From contig NZ_BJVA01000001.1 in assembly GCF_007988905.1 (NCBI RefSeq), positions 186,001 through 250,000 of the forward strand: DNA of 64,000 bases, given 5' to 3'. The DNA is from Gluconobacter kanchanaburiensis NBRC 103587. Its GTDB lineage: Bacteria; Pseudomonadota; Alphaproteobacteria; Acetobacterales; Acetobacteraceae. The stretch's first letter is position 1. Each line of letters starts with the position of its first letter. This document shows positions 26,947-35,164 of this stretch, piece by piece. The translations under genes and the position numbers were made by a program. The notes below the pieces were generated by a model that saw only the letters and a program-made list of their open reading frames with translations, did not search any database and had not been told where the DNA came from.

Positions 26947-27501
26947 TCAGTCATGGCGGTTATGTCTGTCGTCCTGAAGTCCGCAGAGGTCAGGGGACGG
27001 CTCTGGTGCACTCAGTCCGGCAGCTGGGATTTCTACCGCCATCTGAACCAGTTCAAGCGGTGTCTCAGGGGTGTGTGCCCGGAAAACAAGCCTTCGTGAA
27101 AGATTGAAATTGGCGACCATACCGCATAACGCTCCCGCAGCGAGCGCCAGCCCCGGATGATGTGTGGTCAGAGGAACGGTGGCATAGAGTAGAAAAACCA
27201 TTCCGCGATTCAGTAGAAAGCCGAAAGAATTGGCCAGCAGGAACCGGAGCCATTGCAGGATCATATGCTGGTTTTCGGCTGCCGAGAGCCTGAAGGTCCA
27301 GAAGCGGTTCAGGCACCAGTTACCTGTTGCCGCAACGAAATAGGCAACCAGTGTTGCGGCGATCAGCCCGATCGGAGTGCGCAGCAGAGAGACGGTGCCC
27401 CAGTCCACTAGAAAACCAAGAGCGCCAACGGTTCCGAAACGTAGGAACTGATCAATGATTTCCGGTCGGCTGCGCGGATAGAAAATACGGCTGCGTCGCA
27501 A
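26947..27501 (-). CDS. GtrA-family membrane protein
   Basis: 184 residues with four predicted membrane helices (about 20-38, 45-65, 85-108 and 117-137), the GtrA layout. The typical start is FLRFGTVGALGFLVDWGTVSLL, and the motifs NWCLNRFWTF and ANFNLSRRLVF are conserved in the family. GtrA proteins are thought to move undecaprenyl-linked sugars across the inner membrane for lipopolysaccharide or wall glycosylation. No glycosyltransferase partner is adjacent. The C-terminal 35 residues are polar and not part of the fold. Confidence 0.87.
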   Translation of the reverse strand: MRRSRIFYPRSRPEIIDQFLRFGTVGALGFLVDWGTVSLLRTPIGLIAATLVAYFVAATGNWCLNRFWTFRLSAAENQHMILQWLRFLLANSFGFLLNRGMVFLLYATVPLTTHHPGLALAAGALCGMVANFNLSRRLVFRAHTPETPLELVQMAVEIPAAGLSAPEPSPDLCGLQDDRHNRHD

Positions 27502-27589
27502 GGATCACGGTCTCCGGGATGTCGGAAGGGGTCGCTGTAACGTGTGAGTGAAGGCATCCGCAAGAAAAAATAAATGTTTCTTTTCGGAT

Positions 27590-27626
27590 GGCAGGCAAAG
27601 AAAAAGGCGTCCCAAAGGACGCCTTT
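27590..27626 (-). terminator. rho-independent terminator of ompA
   Basis: On the minus strand, AAAGGCGTCC and GGACGCCTTT form a perfect ten-base stem around a four-base loop, followed by TTTTCTTTG. It sits 45 bases after the ompA stop. Confidence 0.9.
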
Positions 27627-27670
27627 CTCAAAACCGGAACTCGAAGATCCGGCGTCAGATCAGGTCTGAA

Positions 27671-28801
27671 TTACTTCAGGATGATCTCGACGCGACGGTT
27701 CTGCGGCTCGCGGGTGTTCGGGCCGGTCGGAACCAGCGGCTTGGACTCGCCGTAGCCGTGGATGTCGATGGCGGCAGCCGGGACGCCGTCACGGATCAGT
27801 TCAGCCTTCACGCTGGAAGCGCGACGGTTGGAAAGACCCAAGTTGTACTTCTCGCCGCGGGGACCCGGGTGAGCAGCAGAGTTATCCGTGTAGCCGTTGA
27901 CTTCGATACGCGTCGTCTGGACGTGCGTGGAAGCCTGGGCAGCCTGGGCAACGATTTCACGGGCGCGGCCCGTCAGGTCAGACTTGTCCCAGTCGAAGAA
28001 CACGAGATACGTGCGGGCCGGGGTCGGAGCGGGCGGAACAACGACCGGAGCCGGCGGCGGCGGCGGGGGAGCCGTGTCGAAGGCATAGCGCAGGCCCAGG
28101 ATGAACTGGTGCGAGAAGCGCTGATCGAAGTTCACGTTACCCGTGCGACGACCGGACTTGCCGTAATACGTGCCGCTGTAAGGGCCGTCAGCAAAGGTCT
28201 GGCCAATGAAGCGGTATTCAGTCGTGACAGCCAGGCCCGGAACATTCGGGATGTCGTAAGCTGCACCGACGATGCCCTGATAGGCGAAGCTGCCCTGCGT
28301 GCCACCCAGGCGGGCCGTCGAACGGCTGTTCGTGAATTGCGTATCGGTCGGGTTGTAGTGCTGCCAGAGGTAGCCTGCACCAACACCAACGAACGGCGTG
28401 ACAGGAACGTTCAGGCCAAAGTTCGCCAGATCGATGTCATACAGAACATTGACGAGACCACCATAAGCCTGATCGGAACCACGGGTGGAACCCGGGCTTG
28501 CCGTGTGGGCGAGGTGATTGATCTGGGAGTAGTTGTACACGCCTTCAACTTCGAGGCGCAGGCCGTTGCCGAAGCCCCAACCGAACGAACCGAAGCCTGT
28601 GAAACCGTCATGGTGACGGTACTGGGCGCGGACGCCATCATTGGCGCCCTGAGCGGACGGGGAGAAGTGGGCATGCTGGTTCTGGACCAGGTTGTAACCA
28701 CCGCCGATGTTGACGTAGGGGCCGGTGATCGTGCTGGCCATGGCAAGCGACGGTGCGGCGACCATCGACGTCATGGCAAGGAGTGCCGTGCGGAGACGCA
28801 T
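27671..28801 (-). CDS. OmpA-family outer-membrane porin
   Basis: 376 residues. The signal peptide covers residues 1-22 (MRLRTALLAM...SLAMA). A beta-barrel of the eight-strand type spans about 23-235 (TGPYVNIGGGYNL start). A proline hinge (APPPPPPAPVVVPP) is at about 240-255. The OmpA C-terminal domain spans about 260-376 and carries the peptidoglycan-binding Asp/Arg residues in NLGLSNRRAS and NRRVEI. It anchors the outer membrane to the wall. AAGAGGAC precedes the ATG. It has its own strong terminator and a long upstream region with a hairpin, as expected for a highly expressed gene. Confidence 0.92.
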   Translation of the reverse strand: MRLRTALLAMTSMVAAPSLAMASTITGPYVNIGGGYNLVQNQHAHFSPSAQGANDGVRAQYRHHDGFTGFGSFGWGFGNGLRLEVEGVYNYSQINHLAHTASPGSTRGSDQAYGGLVNVLYDIDLANFGLNVPVTPFVGVGAGYLWQHYNPTDTQFTNSRSTARLGGTQGSFAYQGIVGAAYDIPNVPGLAVTTEYRFIGQTFADGPYSGTYYGKSGRRTGNVNFDQRFSHQFILGLRYAFDTAPPPPPPAPVVVPPAPTPARTYLVFFDWDKSDLTGRAREIVAQAAQASTHVQTTRIEVNGYTDNSAAHPGPRGEKYNLGLSNRRASSVKAELIRDGVPAAAIDIHGYGESKPLVPTGPNTREPQNRRVEIILK

Positions 28802-29117
28802 GTTTTCGTCCTCTTAGTGACTAACGTTCGAGCCGTTGGAAAATGGTTTCGCCAACGGACCCAGCGCGATGCATAAGCGCATATAGAACCCAGAGTTCCC
28901 CGCGACAAAGCCAGTCGGGGGCTTCCTGCTCTACTCGGGGAAGGGGAGTGACATAAAAACCACAATCCGTTTCGCCCGCTTTACGATCTACGCCTCGCGT
29001 CTATGTTGCCTTAGCTCAAGGTTCCAGCGGAGGCCAGATCTTACGGAACGATGCAGCTATGCAAAAAATAAGGTAAAACAGTCAGTTAGGTGCGACGTGA
29101 CGGAATTTTAACATTCG
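28802..29117 (-). promoter_or_regulatory. 316-base ompA upstream region with leader hairpin
   Basis: No gene seen. On the minus strand it contains the ompA ribosome-binding site just before 28801 and a perfect seven-base stem-loop, CCGTTGG/CCAACGG (28833-28858), about 30 bases upstream of the start. A GC-rich imperfect stem lies near 28899-28921. The -10/-35 boxes could not be fixed. Hairpins in ompA leaders of other bacteria stabilise the mRNA; this role is inferred here. Confidence 0.4.
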
Positions 29118-30809
29118 TTACGCGTTACAGCCCTCTCGCAGGAGTAAATGTCGCACGGTTTCCGTGTCAATTTCGCGGGTCGTGAAAGCCTTTCCAATTC
29201 CGTGGAGGAGAACGAAAGCAACCTTGCCATCCTGCATTTTCTTGTCCCGAGTCATGTGGCTCAGAAGTTTTCCTGCTGAAAACGACTCCCGGAACCAGTC
29301 AAAACTGACAGGCATGTCCAGTTCCCTCAGATGGCGATCAAGCCGGCGCAGGTCGTCCATGGGGGCGTAACCAAGCTCTACCGACAGCGCCATGGCTAGA
29401 TGAAGGCCGATGGAGACAGCCTCGCCATGCAGAAGACGGCCGTCGTAACCGAGTTCCGCTTCAAGAGCGTGCCCGAAAGTATGTCCGAGATTGAGCAGGG
29501 CGCGACCGCCGACTGCTGCATTCTCCTTTTCGTCCGCTGCAACGACTGCGGCCTTGAACGCACAGGCGCGGCGTACGGCTTCCGCCATGGCTGCAGGATC
29601 ACCGTCCAGAACGTCCCTGCCGTGCATTTCACACCAGGCAAAGAGTTCAGGGTCGGAAATAAGCCCTGATTTGACAATCTCGGCATAGCCGGCAACGCGC
29701 TGGCGACGTGGCAGGGTGGCAAGAGCCGAACTGTCCGCCAGAACGGCAACAGGCTGATGAAATGCGCCGATCAGGTTTTTGCCTGCGGTTGCGTTAATAC
29801 CTGTCTTTCCGCCGACGCTGCTGTCCACCTGGGATAGGAGAGTTGTCGGGATTTGCACAAAGGGGACGCCCCGTAACGCGGTTGCCGCGACGAATCCTGC
29901 AAGATCACCGACGACCCCGCCTCCCAGGGCAACAACCGTTGTCTTGCGTTCGATTCCCGTGGACAGGAGTCGGTTCATGACATCCCCGTAGCAGGCAAGA
30001 GATTTGCTCTCCTCTCCGCCGGAAACCGAGATCACGTCCGCCCTGATCCCCGTTTCTTCAAAGGCTGTCAGAAGCCGGGGCAGGTGCAGTTCAGCGACGG
30101 TATCATCGGTAATGACCACTACGCGTTTCTGCGGCAGATGAGGGGCGAGCCATGCGCCTGCACGGGATATCAGATCCGGTCCGATCAGCACGTCGTAACT
30201 GTGATGGCTGAGGGAGACATGCACTGTCTCAGGTCTGCGGTATTCGCCCAGAACTTCCCGGACACGTTGCACGCCATGTTCCACGGTTTCATCTCCACAA
30301 TCGATAATGATGTCTGCCTCTGCGTAGATGGGGTAACGCAGCCCCACCAGCCGCTCCAGAACCTCCTCCGGGCGTCCCTGCGCCAGAAGCGGACGACCCG
30401 TCCGTCCTGCAACCCGTTTCACCAGAACACTGACAGGTGCGCGGAGCCAGATCGAGACGGCATGGCAGCGGACCAGCCGTCGGGTCTGCGCATCCATCCA
30501 GGCGCCTCCTCCCGTCGCGAGAATACAGGGCGGACCATCAAGGAGGCGCTGGATGACACGTCGTTCGCCGTCCCGGAACGAGGCCTCGCCATGGCGTGCA
30601 AAAATCTCGGGAATCGAGCATCCTGCGGCCCGTTCGATTTCTGCGTCAGCATCCACGAAGGGAAGGCCGCAGATCTGCGCAAGCCGTCTTCCAATGGTGG
30701 TTTTGCCTGCTCCCATCATCCCGATGAGGACAATCGTCCGGGACGGTATGCCATCAGGCGAGAAAAAGGGTTGCGACACGGGAGAAGCGGGGGAGGGGAG
30801 GCGTGACAT
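29118..30809 (-). CDS. aroKB: bifunctional shikimate kinase / 3-dehydroquinate synthase
   Basis: One 563-residue chain carries two chorismate-pathway enzymes. Residues about 20-190 are shikimate kinase: Walker A GMMGAGKTTIGR, the shikimate-binding VDADAEIE and ATGGGAW. Residues about 195-563 are dehydroquinate synthase: NAD loop VSGGEESKS and GGGVVGDLAGF. The zinc ligands are in GYAEIVKSG (Glu), NLGHTFGHALE (His) and LLHGEAVSIGL (His). There is no stop or frameshift between them, and the linker is short (GEYRRPETVHV). In many alphaproteobacteria these are two adjacent genes; here they are fused. The upstream neighbours are divergent. Confidence 0.94.
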   Translation of the reverse strand: MSRLPSPASPVSQPFFSPDGIPSRTIVLIGMMGAGKTTIGRRLAQICGLPFVDADAEIERAAGCSIPEIFARHGEASFRDGERRVIQRLLDGPPCILATGGGAWMDAQTRRLVRCHAVSIWLRAPVSVLVKRVAGRTGRPLLAQGRPEEVLERLVGLRYPIYAEADIIIDCGDETVEHGVQRVREVLGEYRRPETVHVSLSHHSYDVLIGPDLISRAGAWLAPHLPQKRVVVITDDTVAELHLPRLLTAFEETGIRADVISVSGGEESKSLACYGDVMNRLLSTGIERKTTVVALGGGVVGDLAGFVAATALRGVPFVQIPTTLLSQVDSSVGGKTGINATAGKNLIGAFHQPVAVLADSSALATLPRRQRVAGYAEIVKSGLISDPELFAWCEMHGRDVLDGDPAAMAEAVRRACAFKAAVVAADEKENAAVGGRALLNLGHTFGHALEAELGYDGRLLHGEAVSIGLHLAMALSVELGYAPMDDLRRLDRHLRELDMPVSFDWFRESFSAGKLLSHMTRDKKMQDGKVAFVLLHGIGKAFTTREIDTETVRHLLLREGCNA

Positions 30810-30870
30810 GCCCAGCTACCTATCATAGGAGAGGGAACACGTCCTGCCCTCACTTCGAGACCTTTTCGAC

Positions 30871-31281
30871 ATGGCCAATATCGATCGTTCCTTCTCCCGC
30901 CTCCCGATGATCGGTGGGATTGTCGTCGTCCTGCTGGTTCTTGGTGTGGGAGGTGCTTTCCTGCGGCTGGGCATGACAGCGACTCCTCCGGCACAGACCA
31001 TGGTCCACAAGGATCTGTCGGCCTCGGCCTTTGCTCCGCCCGCTGCTCCCCAGGCCGCCCTTCCAGCCATGCCTCCCGTGCCGGCAACTGCGCCAGGCGC
31101 CCTGATGCCAACTCCGGCTGCTACTCCGGCGTCTTCCACGGCGGTTGCTTCGGCGCCAGTTGCATCCGCTCCGGTCCCCCCTCCGGCACTCACCCCCTCG
31201 ACGCCGCTTCCCACAATGCCTGTTCCCAAAGCAGCGCCGGCCCAGCCAATGCCGAGCGCCGCACCGGCTCCTGTTCACTGA
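30871..31281 (+). CDS. membrane-anchored Pro/Ala-rich protein
   Basis: Not a known family. 136 residues. A short basic N-terminus is followed by one membrane helix (about residues 13-34, MIGGIVVVLLVLGVGGAFLR), then about 100 residues almost entirely Pro, Ala, Ser, Thr and Met, as in a periplasmic spacer. It recalls the linker of TonB-like or cell-division proteins but lacks a terminal domain. It is divergent from aroKB, and xerD starts ten bases after its stop, suggesting co-transcription. Confidence 0.55.
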   Translation: MANIDRSFSRLPMIGGIVVVLLVLGVGGAFLRLGMTATPPAQTMVHKDLSASAFAPPAAPQAALPAMPPVPATAPGALMPTPAATPASSTAVASAPVASAPVPPPALTPSTPLPTMPVPKAAPAQPMPSAAPAPVH

Positions 31282-31291
31282 CCAATCCATA

Positions 31292-32230
31292 ATGGAGTCT
31301 GTCCACGGCCCCGCGGGAGATAGCCGGCATGTCGAGGCGTTCCTTGAGATGCTGGCCGCTGAACGCGGGGCCGCTCTTAAGACACGGCAGGCCTACGCAT
31401 CCGACCTTGCGGATTTCGCCGCTCATTGCGCGCCCCTTCCGATTGTGCAGGCACAGGGGGCACAGGTCCGCTCCTATCTTACGAGCCTCTCCCGCGCCGG
31501 TCTTGCGGCGCGTACAGCAGCCCGTCGCCTTTCGTGCCTGCGGCAGTTCTACCGCTTTCTGATGCTCGAATCGGTGCGTGAGGACGATCCTACGGAACGG
31601 CAGCAGGCTCCGAAAATCACCTCCTCTTTGCCCAGACCCCTGGACGAGAGCGAGATCCGGAGTCTGCTGGAGACAGGAACGCGCGGTCATGAGAACGAGC
31701 GGCGGGACATCGTATCGAGAGCCGCGCTCGAGCTGCTCTACACAACAGGTCTGCGTATTTCCGAACTTCTGGCATTGCCCGCGACATGCGTTCATGTCCG
31801 GGGCCCGATGCTTCTGGTGCGTGGAAAAGGGGGGCGGGAACGTCTGGTCCCTCTGTCGCAGAGCGCACGCGATGCCGCCGACCAGCTAGTTCATTATGAC
31901 CGGGACCTTGGCAGCCCATGGCTCTTTCCCGGGCGTAACCCTCAAAAAGCGCTGACCCGGCAGGGCTTCGACAAGATCCTGCTGGCCTGCGCGCTGAAAG
32001 CCGGGCTGGATCCGGAACGCGTCAGCCCGCATGTCCTGCGTCATTCTTTCGCAAGCCATCTTCTGGCGCATGGTGCCGATCTGCGGGCGCTCCAGATGCT
32101 GCTGGGCCATGCTGATATCGCGACGACGCAGATCTACACGCAGGTCATGTCGGAGCGCCTGCGACAGGCTGTGAGCGCGCATCATCCCCTTGCCCGCACA
32201 GGCCCGGGGATGCTCTTGGAAGAGCGATAG
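31292..32230 (+). CDS. xerD: tyrosine recombinase XerD
   Basis: Resolves chromosome dimers at dif with XerC and FtsK. At 312 residues it has an N-terminal SAM-like DNA-binding domain (about 10-105) and a catalytic domain with the full set: Arg155 (TGLRISELL), Lys179, His247 and Arg250 (HVLRHSFASHLL), His273 (LLGHADIATTQ) and Tyr282. XerD is preferred over XerC because of HADIATTQIYTQV and the location beside aroK/aroB and accA, which I recall from other alphaproteobacteria. The start ATG at 31292 has no clear ribosome-binding site. It is housekeeping, not a mobile-element integrase. Confidence 0.88.
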   Translation: MESVHGPAGDSRHVEAFLEMLAAERGAALKTRQAYASDLADFAAHCAPLPIVQAQGAQVRSYLTSLSRAGLAARTAARRLSCLRQFYRFLMLESVREDDPTERQQAPKITSSLPRPLDESEIRSLLETGTRGHENERRDIVSRAALELLYTTGLRISELLALPATCVHVRGPMLLVRGKGGRERLVPLSQSARDAADQLVHYDRDLGSPWLFPGRNPQKALTRQGFDKILLACALKAGLDPERVSPHVLRHSFASHLLAHGADLRALQMLLGHADIATTQIYTQVMSERLRQAVSAHHPLARTGPGMLLEER

Positions 32231-32289
32231 GATCATTCCGCCCGCGCGGGGACTGTTTCCCGACGCATAGCCGTGCTATCGGGCAGGCC

Positions 32290-33264
32290 ATGCGCCAATT
32301 CCTAGATTTCGAGAAGTCGGTCGCCGAACTCGAGACCAAGATCGACGAACTCCGCCAGATGGGCAGCCAGGGCAAGGACTCCGGCACCAGCGGCATCAAT
32401 ATCGATGACGAGATTGCCCGTCTGTCCGAGAAGGCCGACAAGCAGCTTCGCTCGACCTACGCCAAGCTGACGCCGCTGCAGAAAGTGCAGGTGGCCCGTC
32501 ACGCCCAGCGCCCCAAGGCTCTGGACTACGTACGTCTGCTGACGACGGATTATACGCCGCTCGCTGGCGATCGGTCTTTTGGTGACGACGACGCCATGAT
32601 CGGCGGTCTGGCACGTTTTCGTGGCCAGCCGGTCGTTGTGATCGGAACGGAACGTGGCCACGATACCGAAACGCGTCTCAAGCATAATTTCGGCATGGCC
32701 CGTCCCGAAGGCTATCGCAAGGCCCAGCGCCTGATGGAGATGGCCGGACGGTTCGGACTTCCGGTCCTGAGTTTTGTGGACACTGCCGGCGCCTGGCCGG
32801 GAATCGATGCGGAAGCGCGGGGACAGGCTCAGGCCATCGCCAAGTCGATCGATGTCTGCCTCAAGGCCCCTGTGCCTCTGATCGTTACGGTCATCGGTGA
32901 GGGCGGTTCGGGTGGCGCCATTGCCATCGGCGCGGGTGATCGCATCCTGATGCTCGAACATTCGATCTATTCCGTGATCTCGCCAGAGGCCGCGGCTTCC
33001 ATTCTGTGGCGTGATCCGAAGCTTGCCCCTGCGGCGGCTGAAGCTCTCAAGCTGACCGCGCAGGACCTGCAATCTCTTGGTGTGATCGACCGGATCGTGT
33101 CTGAACCGGTGGGAGGCGCCCAGCGCGAGCCTGACGAGGCTGTCCGCTCTGTGGGCGATGCGATCGCCGAGGAACTGGCTTCCCTCGTCGATCTTACAGG
33201 GCCGGCCCTGATCCAGAAGCGCCGGGACAAGTTCCTCTCTATGACCCGGACCCCGCTTCACTGA
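32290..33264 (+). CDS. accA: acetyl-CoA carboxylase carboxyltransferase subunit alpha
   Basis: Alpha half of the carboxyltransferase that makes malonyl-CoA for fatty acid synthesis. The 324 residues start with RQFLDFEKSVAELETKIDELR. The crotonase-fold core includes GHDTETRLKHNFGMARPEGYRKA, DTAGAWPGIDAEARGQ and GEGGSGGAIAIGAGDR, which forms the oxyanion and CoA sites. It is complete at both ends. accD and accBC are not in the window. Confidence 0.96.
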   Translation: MRQFLDFEKSVAELETKIDELRQMGSQGKDSGTSGINIDDEIARLSEKADKQLRSTYAKLTPLQKVQVARHAQRPKALDYVRLLTTDYTPLAGDRSFGDDDAMIGGLARFRGQPVVVIGTERGHDTETRLKHNFGMARPEGYRKAQRLMEMAGRFGLPVLSFVDTAGAWPGIDAEARGQAQAIAKSIDVCLKAPVPLIVTVIGEGGSGGAIAIGAGDRILMLEHSIYSVISPEAAASILWRDPKLAPAAAEALKLTAQDLQSLGVIDRIVSEPVGGAQREPDEAVRSVGDAIAEELASLVDLTGPALIQKRRDKFLSMTRTPLH

Positions 33265-33274
33265 AACGGGACCT

Positions 33275-33309
33275 GAAAGCCGCTGCTTCACCGCAGCGGC
33301 TTTCTTGTT
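33275..33309 (+). terminator. terminator of accA
   Basis: GAAAGCCGCTGC (33275-33286) and GCAGCGGCTTTC (33293-33304) form a perfect 12-base stem, then TTGTTT. It lies between accA and the convergent CinA-like gene. Confidence 0.82.
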
Positions 33310-34080
33310 TCAGGCCCCCTGTCTGTGGGGCGGTTCTCCAGACAGGGGTTCGCGACCATGCGCCATGATGAGATCGTGAATCGCTAGCGCTGCTTTTTCC
33401 ACGATTCCGGCATCATATCCTTTGGCGACAAGCGCCACGCCGCCTGAGCCTTCCGGAAGATGGTAAGGGTAGGACCCCAGATCGATTGTCGGGAAGGTTT
33501 CCTGCAACGTCGCAAGATCGGATGCGAAATCGCCCTCCTTGAGGCCCACTGCGTGCCAGCTTGCGGACACGAGTGGCGCACCCTTCTCCAGTTGCGGGAC
33601 CAGCCAGGCTACCATCGAGGCAAAGATGGCTGGCACTCCGGCCATGACGTGAACGTTGCCGATGCTGAAGCCCGGTGCGACGGACACGGTGTTGAGAATC
33701 GGCGTGGCACCTTCCGGTAGATAGGCCATCCGCTGACGCGCCGTGTTGAACCGTTCTTTTCCCAGCGCGGCTTCAAGGAGGCTGAAACTTTCTTCATGTC
33801 GGACCAGAGGCGCCCCCATTGCGGTGGCTACGCACTCGGCAGTGATATCGTCATGTGTCGGCCCGATTCCTCCGGATGTGAAAACGAGGTCGAAGGCTGC
33901 GCTGCATTCGCGGACGGTTCGAATGATCCACTCATCGATGTCGGGAATGACCCGAACTTCCATGAGCCGGATACCCTGCGCGTTCAGCGCCTGCGCCAGA
34001 ACGCGCGTATTGGCATCTTGCGTGCGTCCTGAAAGGATCTCATTGCCAATGACAAGAAAACAGGCTGTTTTTTGAAGCAT
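33310..34080 (-). CDS. CinA-like molybdopterin-binding-domain protein
   Basis: 256 residues covering only the MoCF-binding fold of CinA (competence/damage-inducible protein). It starts TACFLVIGNEILSGRTQDANTR and has FTSGGIGPTHDDIT, the ligand-binding loop. The C-terminal deamidase domain of full-length CinA is absent, so pyridine-nucleotide amidase activity is not expected; ADP-ribose pyrophosphatase-like activity has been described for the N-terminal domain. The start ATG at 34080 has AGGAG seven bases upstream; a longer frame to 34143 lacks support. It is divergent from the lactonase gene with 114 bases between. Confidence 0.85.
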   Translation of the reverse strand: MLQKTACFLVIGNEILSGRTQDANTRVLAQALNAQGIRLMEVRVIPDIDEWIIRTVRECSAAFDLVFTSGGIGPTHDDITAECVATAMGAPLVRHEESFSLLEAALGKERFNTARQRMAYLPEGATPILNTVSVAPGFSIGNVHVMAGVPAIFASMVAWLVPQLEKGAPLVSASWHAVGLKEGDFASDLATLQETFPTIDLGSYPYHLPEGSGGVALVAKGYDAGIVEKAALAIHDLIMAHGREPLSGEPPHRQGA

Positions 34081-34194
34081 CTGTCCGCTCCTGATAGTCT
34101 TCCGTTCAGAACGTAACGGGTCGTCCCGCGTTGTCGAGAACAAACCCGCATCTGACTCATGCTTTGCCGATCTTCGGCTTCATCAGGAGAAACC

Positions 34195-35109
34195 ATGACC
34201 AGCCTCCCGCTTCACCAGCCCGACTGTGTTCTCGATCTGCGTGCCACGCTGGGGGAAGGGCCGGTCTGGATCTCCGCCGAAGATGCGCTTTATTTTGTCG
34301 ATATCGTGGAGGCAAAGATCCATCGCTTCCATCCCGTGACGCGCGAGCACAGGACATGGAGTGCGCCTGACCGGGTTGCTTTCCTCCTGCCTGTCGCAGA
34401 CGGCACATTTCTTGCCGGAATGCCTGACGGGCTGCGGCGCTTTGATCCGCGAACCGGTCATTTTTCCGATCATACAACTGTCGAGGCGACGAAGCCGGGC
34501 AATCGCCTCAATGACGGCTGCGTTGACCCGCACGGGCGGATCTGGTTCGGAACCATGGACGATGGTGAAGAACTCCCTGCCGGTTCGATTTACCGGATCG
34601 TGCATGACGGGGACGGCCTTCAGATCACGCATCATGATGAAGGCTACACGGTTTCGAACGGTCCTGCTGTTTCTCCCTGCGGAAAGATTCTCTATGTCTG
34701 TGACAGCCCGGAGCAGACGATTTACGCCTTTGATATCCAGTCTGATGGCGAGCTTGCGAACGAGCGCATTTTTGCTCGTCTTCAACACGGCTATCCCGAT
34801 GGCATCGTAACTGACAGCGAGGGTACCGTCTGGTGTGGAACATGGGGCGGTGGTCGCGTAGCCCGCTTCCGACCGGACGGTACGGAACTCCCGCCGGTTC
34901 CCATGCCGGTGACGAACGTCACTAAAGTGGCTTTTGGCGGAGAGGATCTGAAGACTGTTTTCGTGACGACGGCCCGCAAGGGACTCGATGCTGAAACGCT
35001 GGCCAAGGAACCACAGGCTGGTTCCCTTTTCGCGTTCCGGACCGATGTCGCGGGCGCCTCTCAGCATGTTTTTCGGCTAAACGGGGGAAAGCTGAACAAG
35101 GGAGCATGA
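34195..35109 (+). CDS. SMP-30/gluconolactonase-family lactonase
   Basis: A six-bladed beta-propeller lactonase of 304 residues. Metal ligands are visible as Glu21 (LGEGPVW), the Asn of NRLNDGCVDP and the Asp of YPDGIVTD. AGGAG lies five bases before the ATG at 34195. There is no signal peptide, so it is cytosolic. In a sugar-oxidising acetic acid bacterium a glucono-delta-lactone or related aldonolactone substrate is attractive, but family members also act on arabino-, xylono- and other lactones. Confidence 0.85.
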   Translation: MTSLPLHQPDCVLDLRATLGEGPVWISAEDALYFVDIVEAKIHRFHPVTREHRTWSAPDRVAFLLPVADGTFLAGMPDGLRRFDPRTGHFSDHTTVEATKPGNRLNDGCVDPHGRIWFGTMDDGEELPAGSIYRIVHDGDGLQITHHDEGYTVSNGPAVSPCGKILYVCDSPEQTIYAFDIQSDGELANERIFARLQHGYPDGIVTDSEGTVWCGTWGGGRVARFRPDGTELPPVPMPVTNVTKVAFGGEDLKTVFVTTARKGLDAETLAKEPQAGSLFAFRTDVAGASQHVFRLNGGKLNKGA

Positions 35110-35144
35110 AGCTCCGTGATCACTTACTGCCCCGTGATCTTTTT
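35101..35144 (+). terminator. weak terminator after the lactonase gene
   Basis: GGAGC/GCTCC (35101-35115) is a small hairpin over the stop codon. GATCAC/GTGATC (35118-35139) is a second, with a ten-base loop followed by five T residues. Confidence 0.5.
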
Positions 35145-35164
35145 CAACGCGGCACGCTTCTGGT

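Noticed and set aside
27548..28876. A 442-residue plus-strand open frame over ompA
   Set aside because: The minus-strand protein has a signal peptide, barrel and OmpA domain with its own ribosome-binding site and terminator.
31292..32230. Tyrosine recombinase as a sign of a prophage or genomic island
   Set aside because: It matches housekeeping XerD, is flanked by aroKB and accA, and there are no repeats, tRNA or phage genes beside it.
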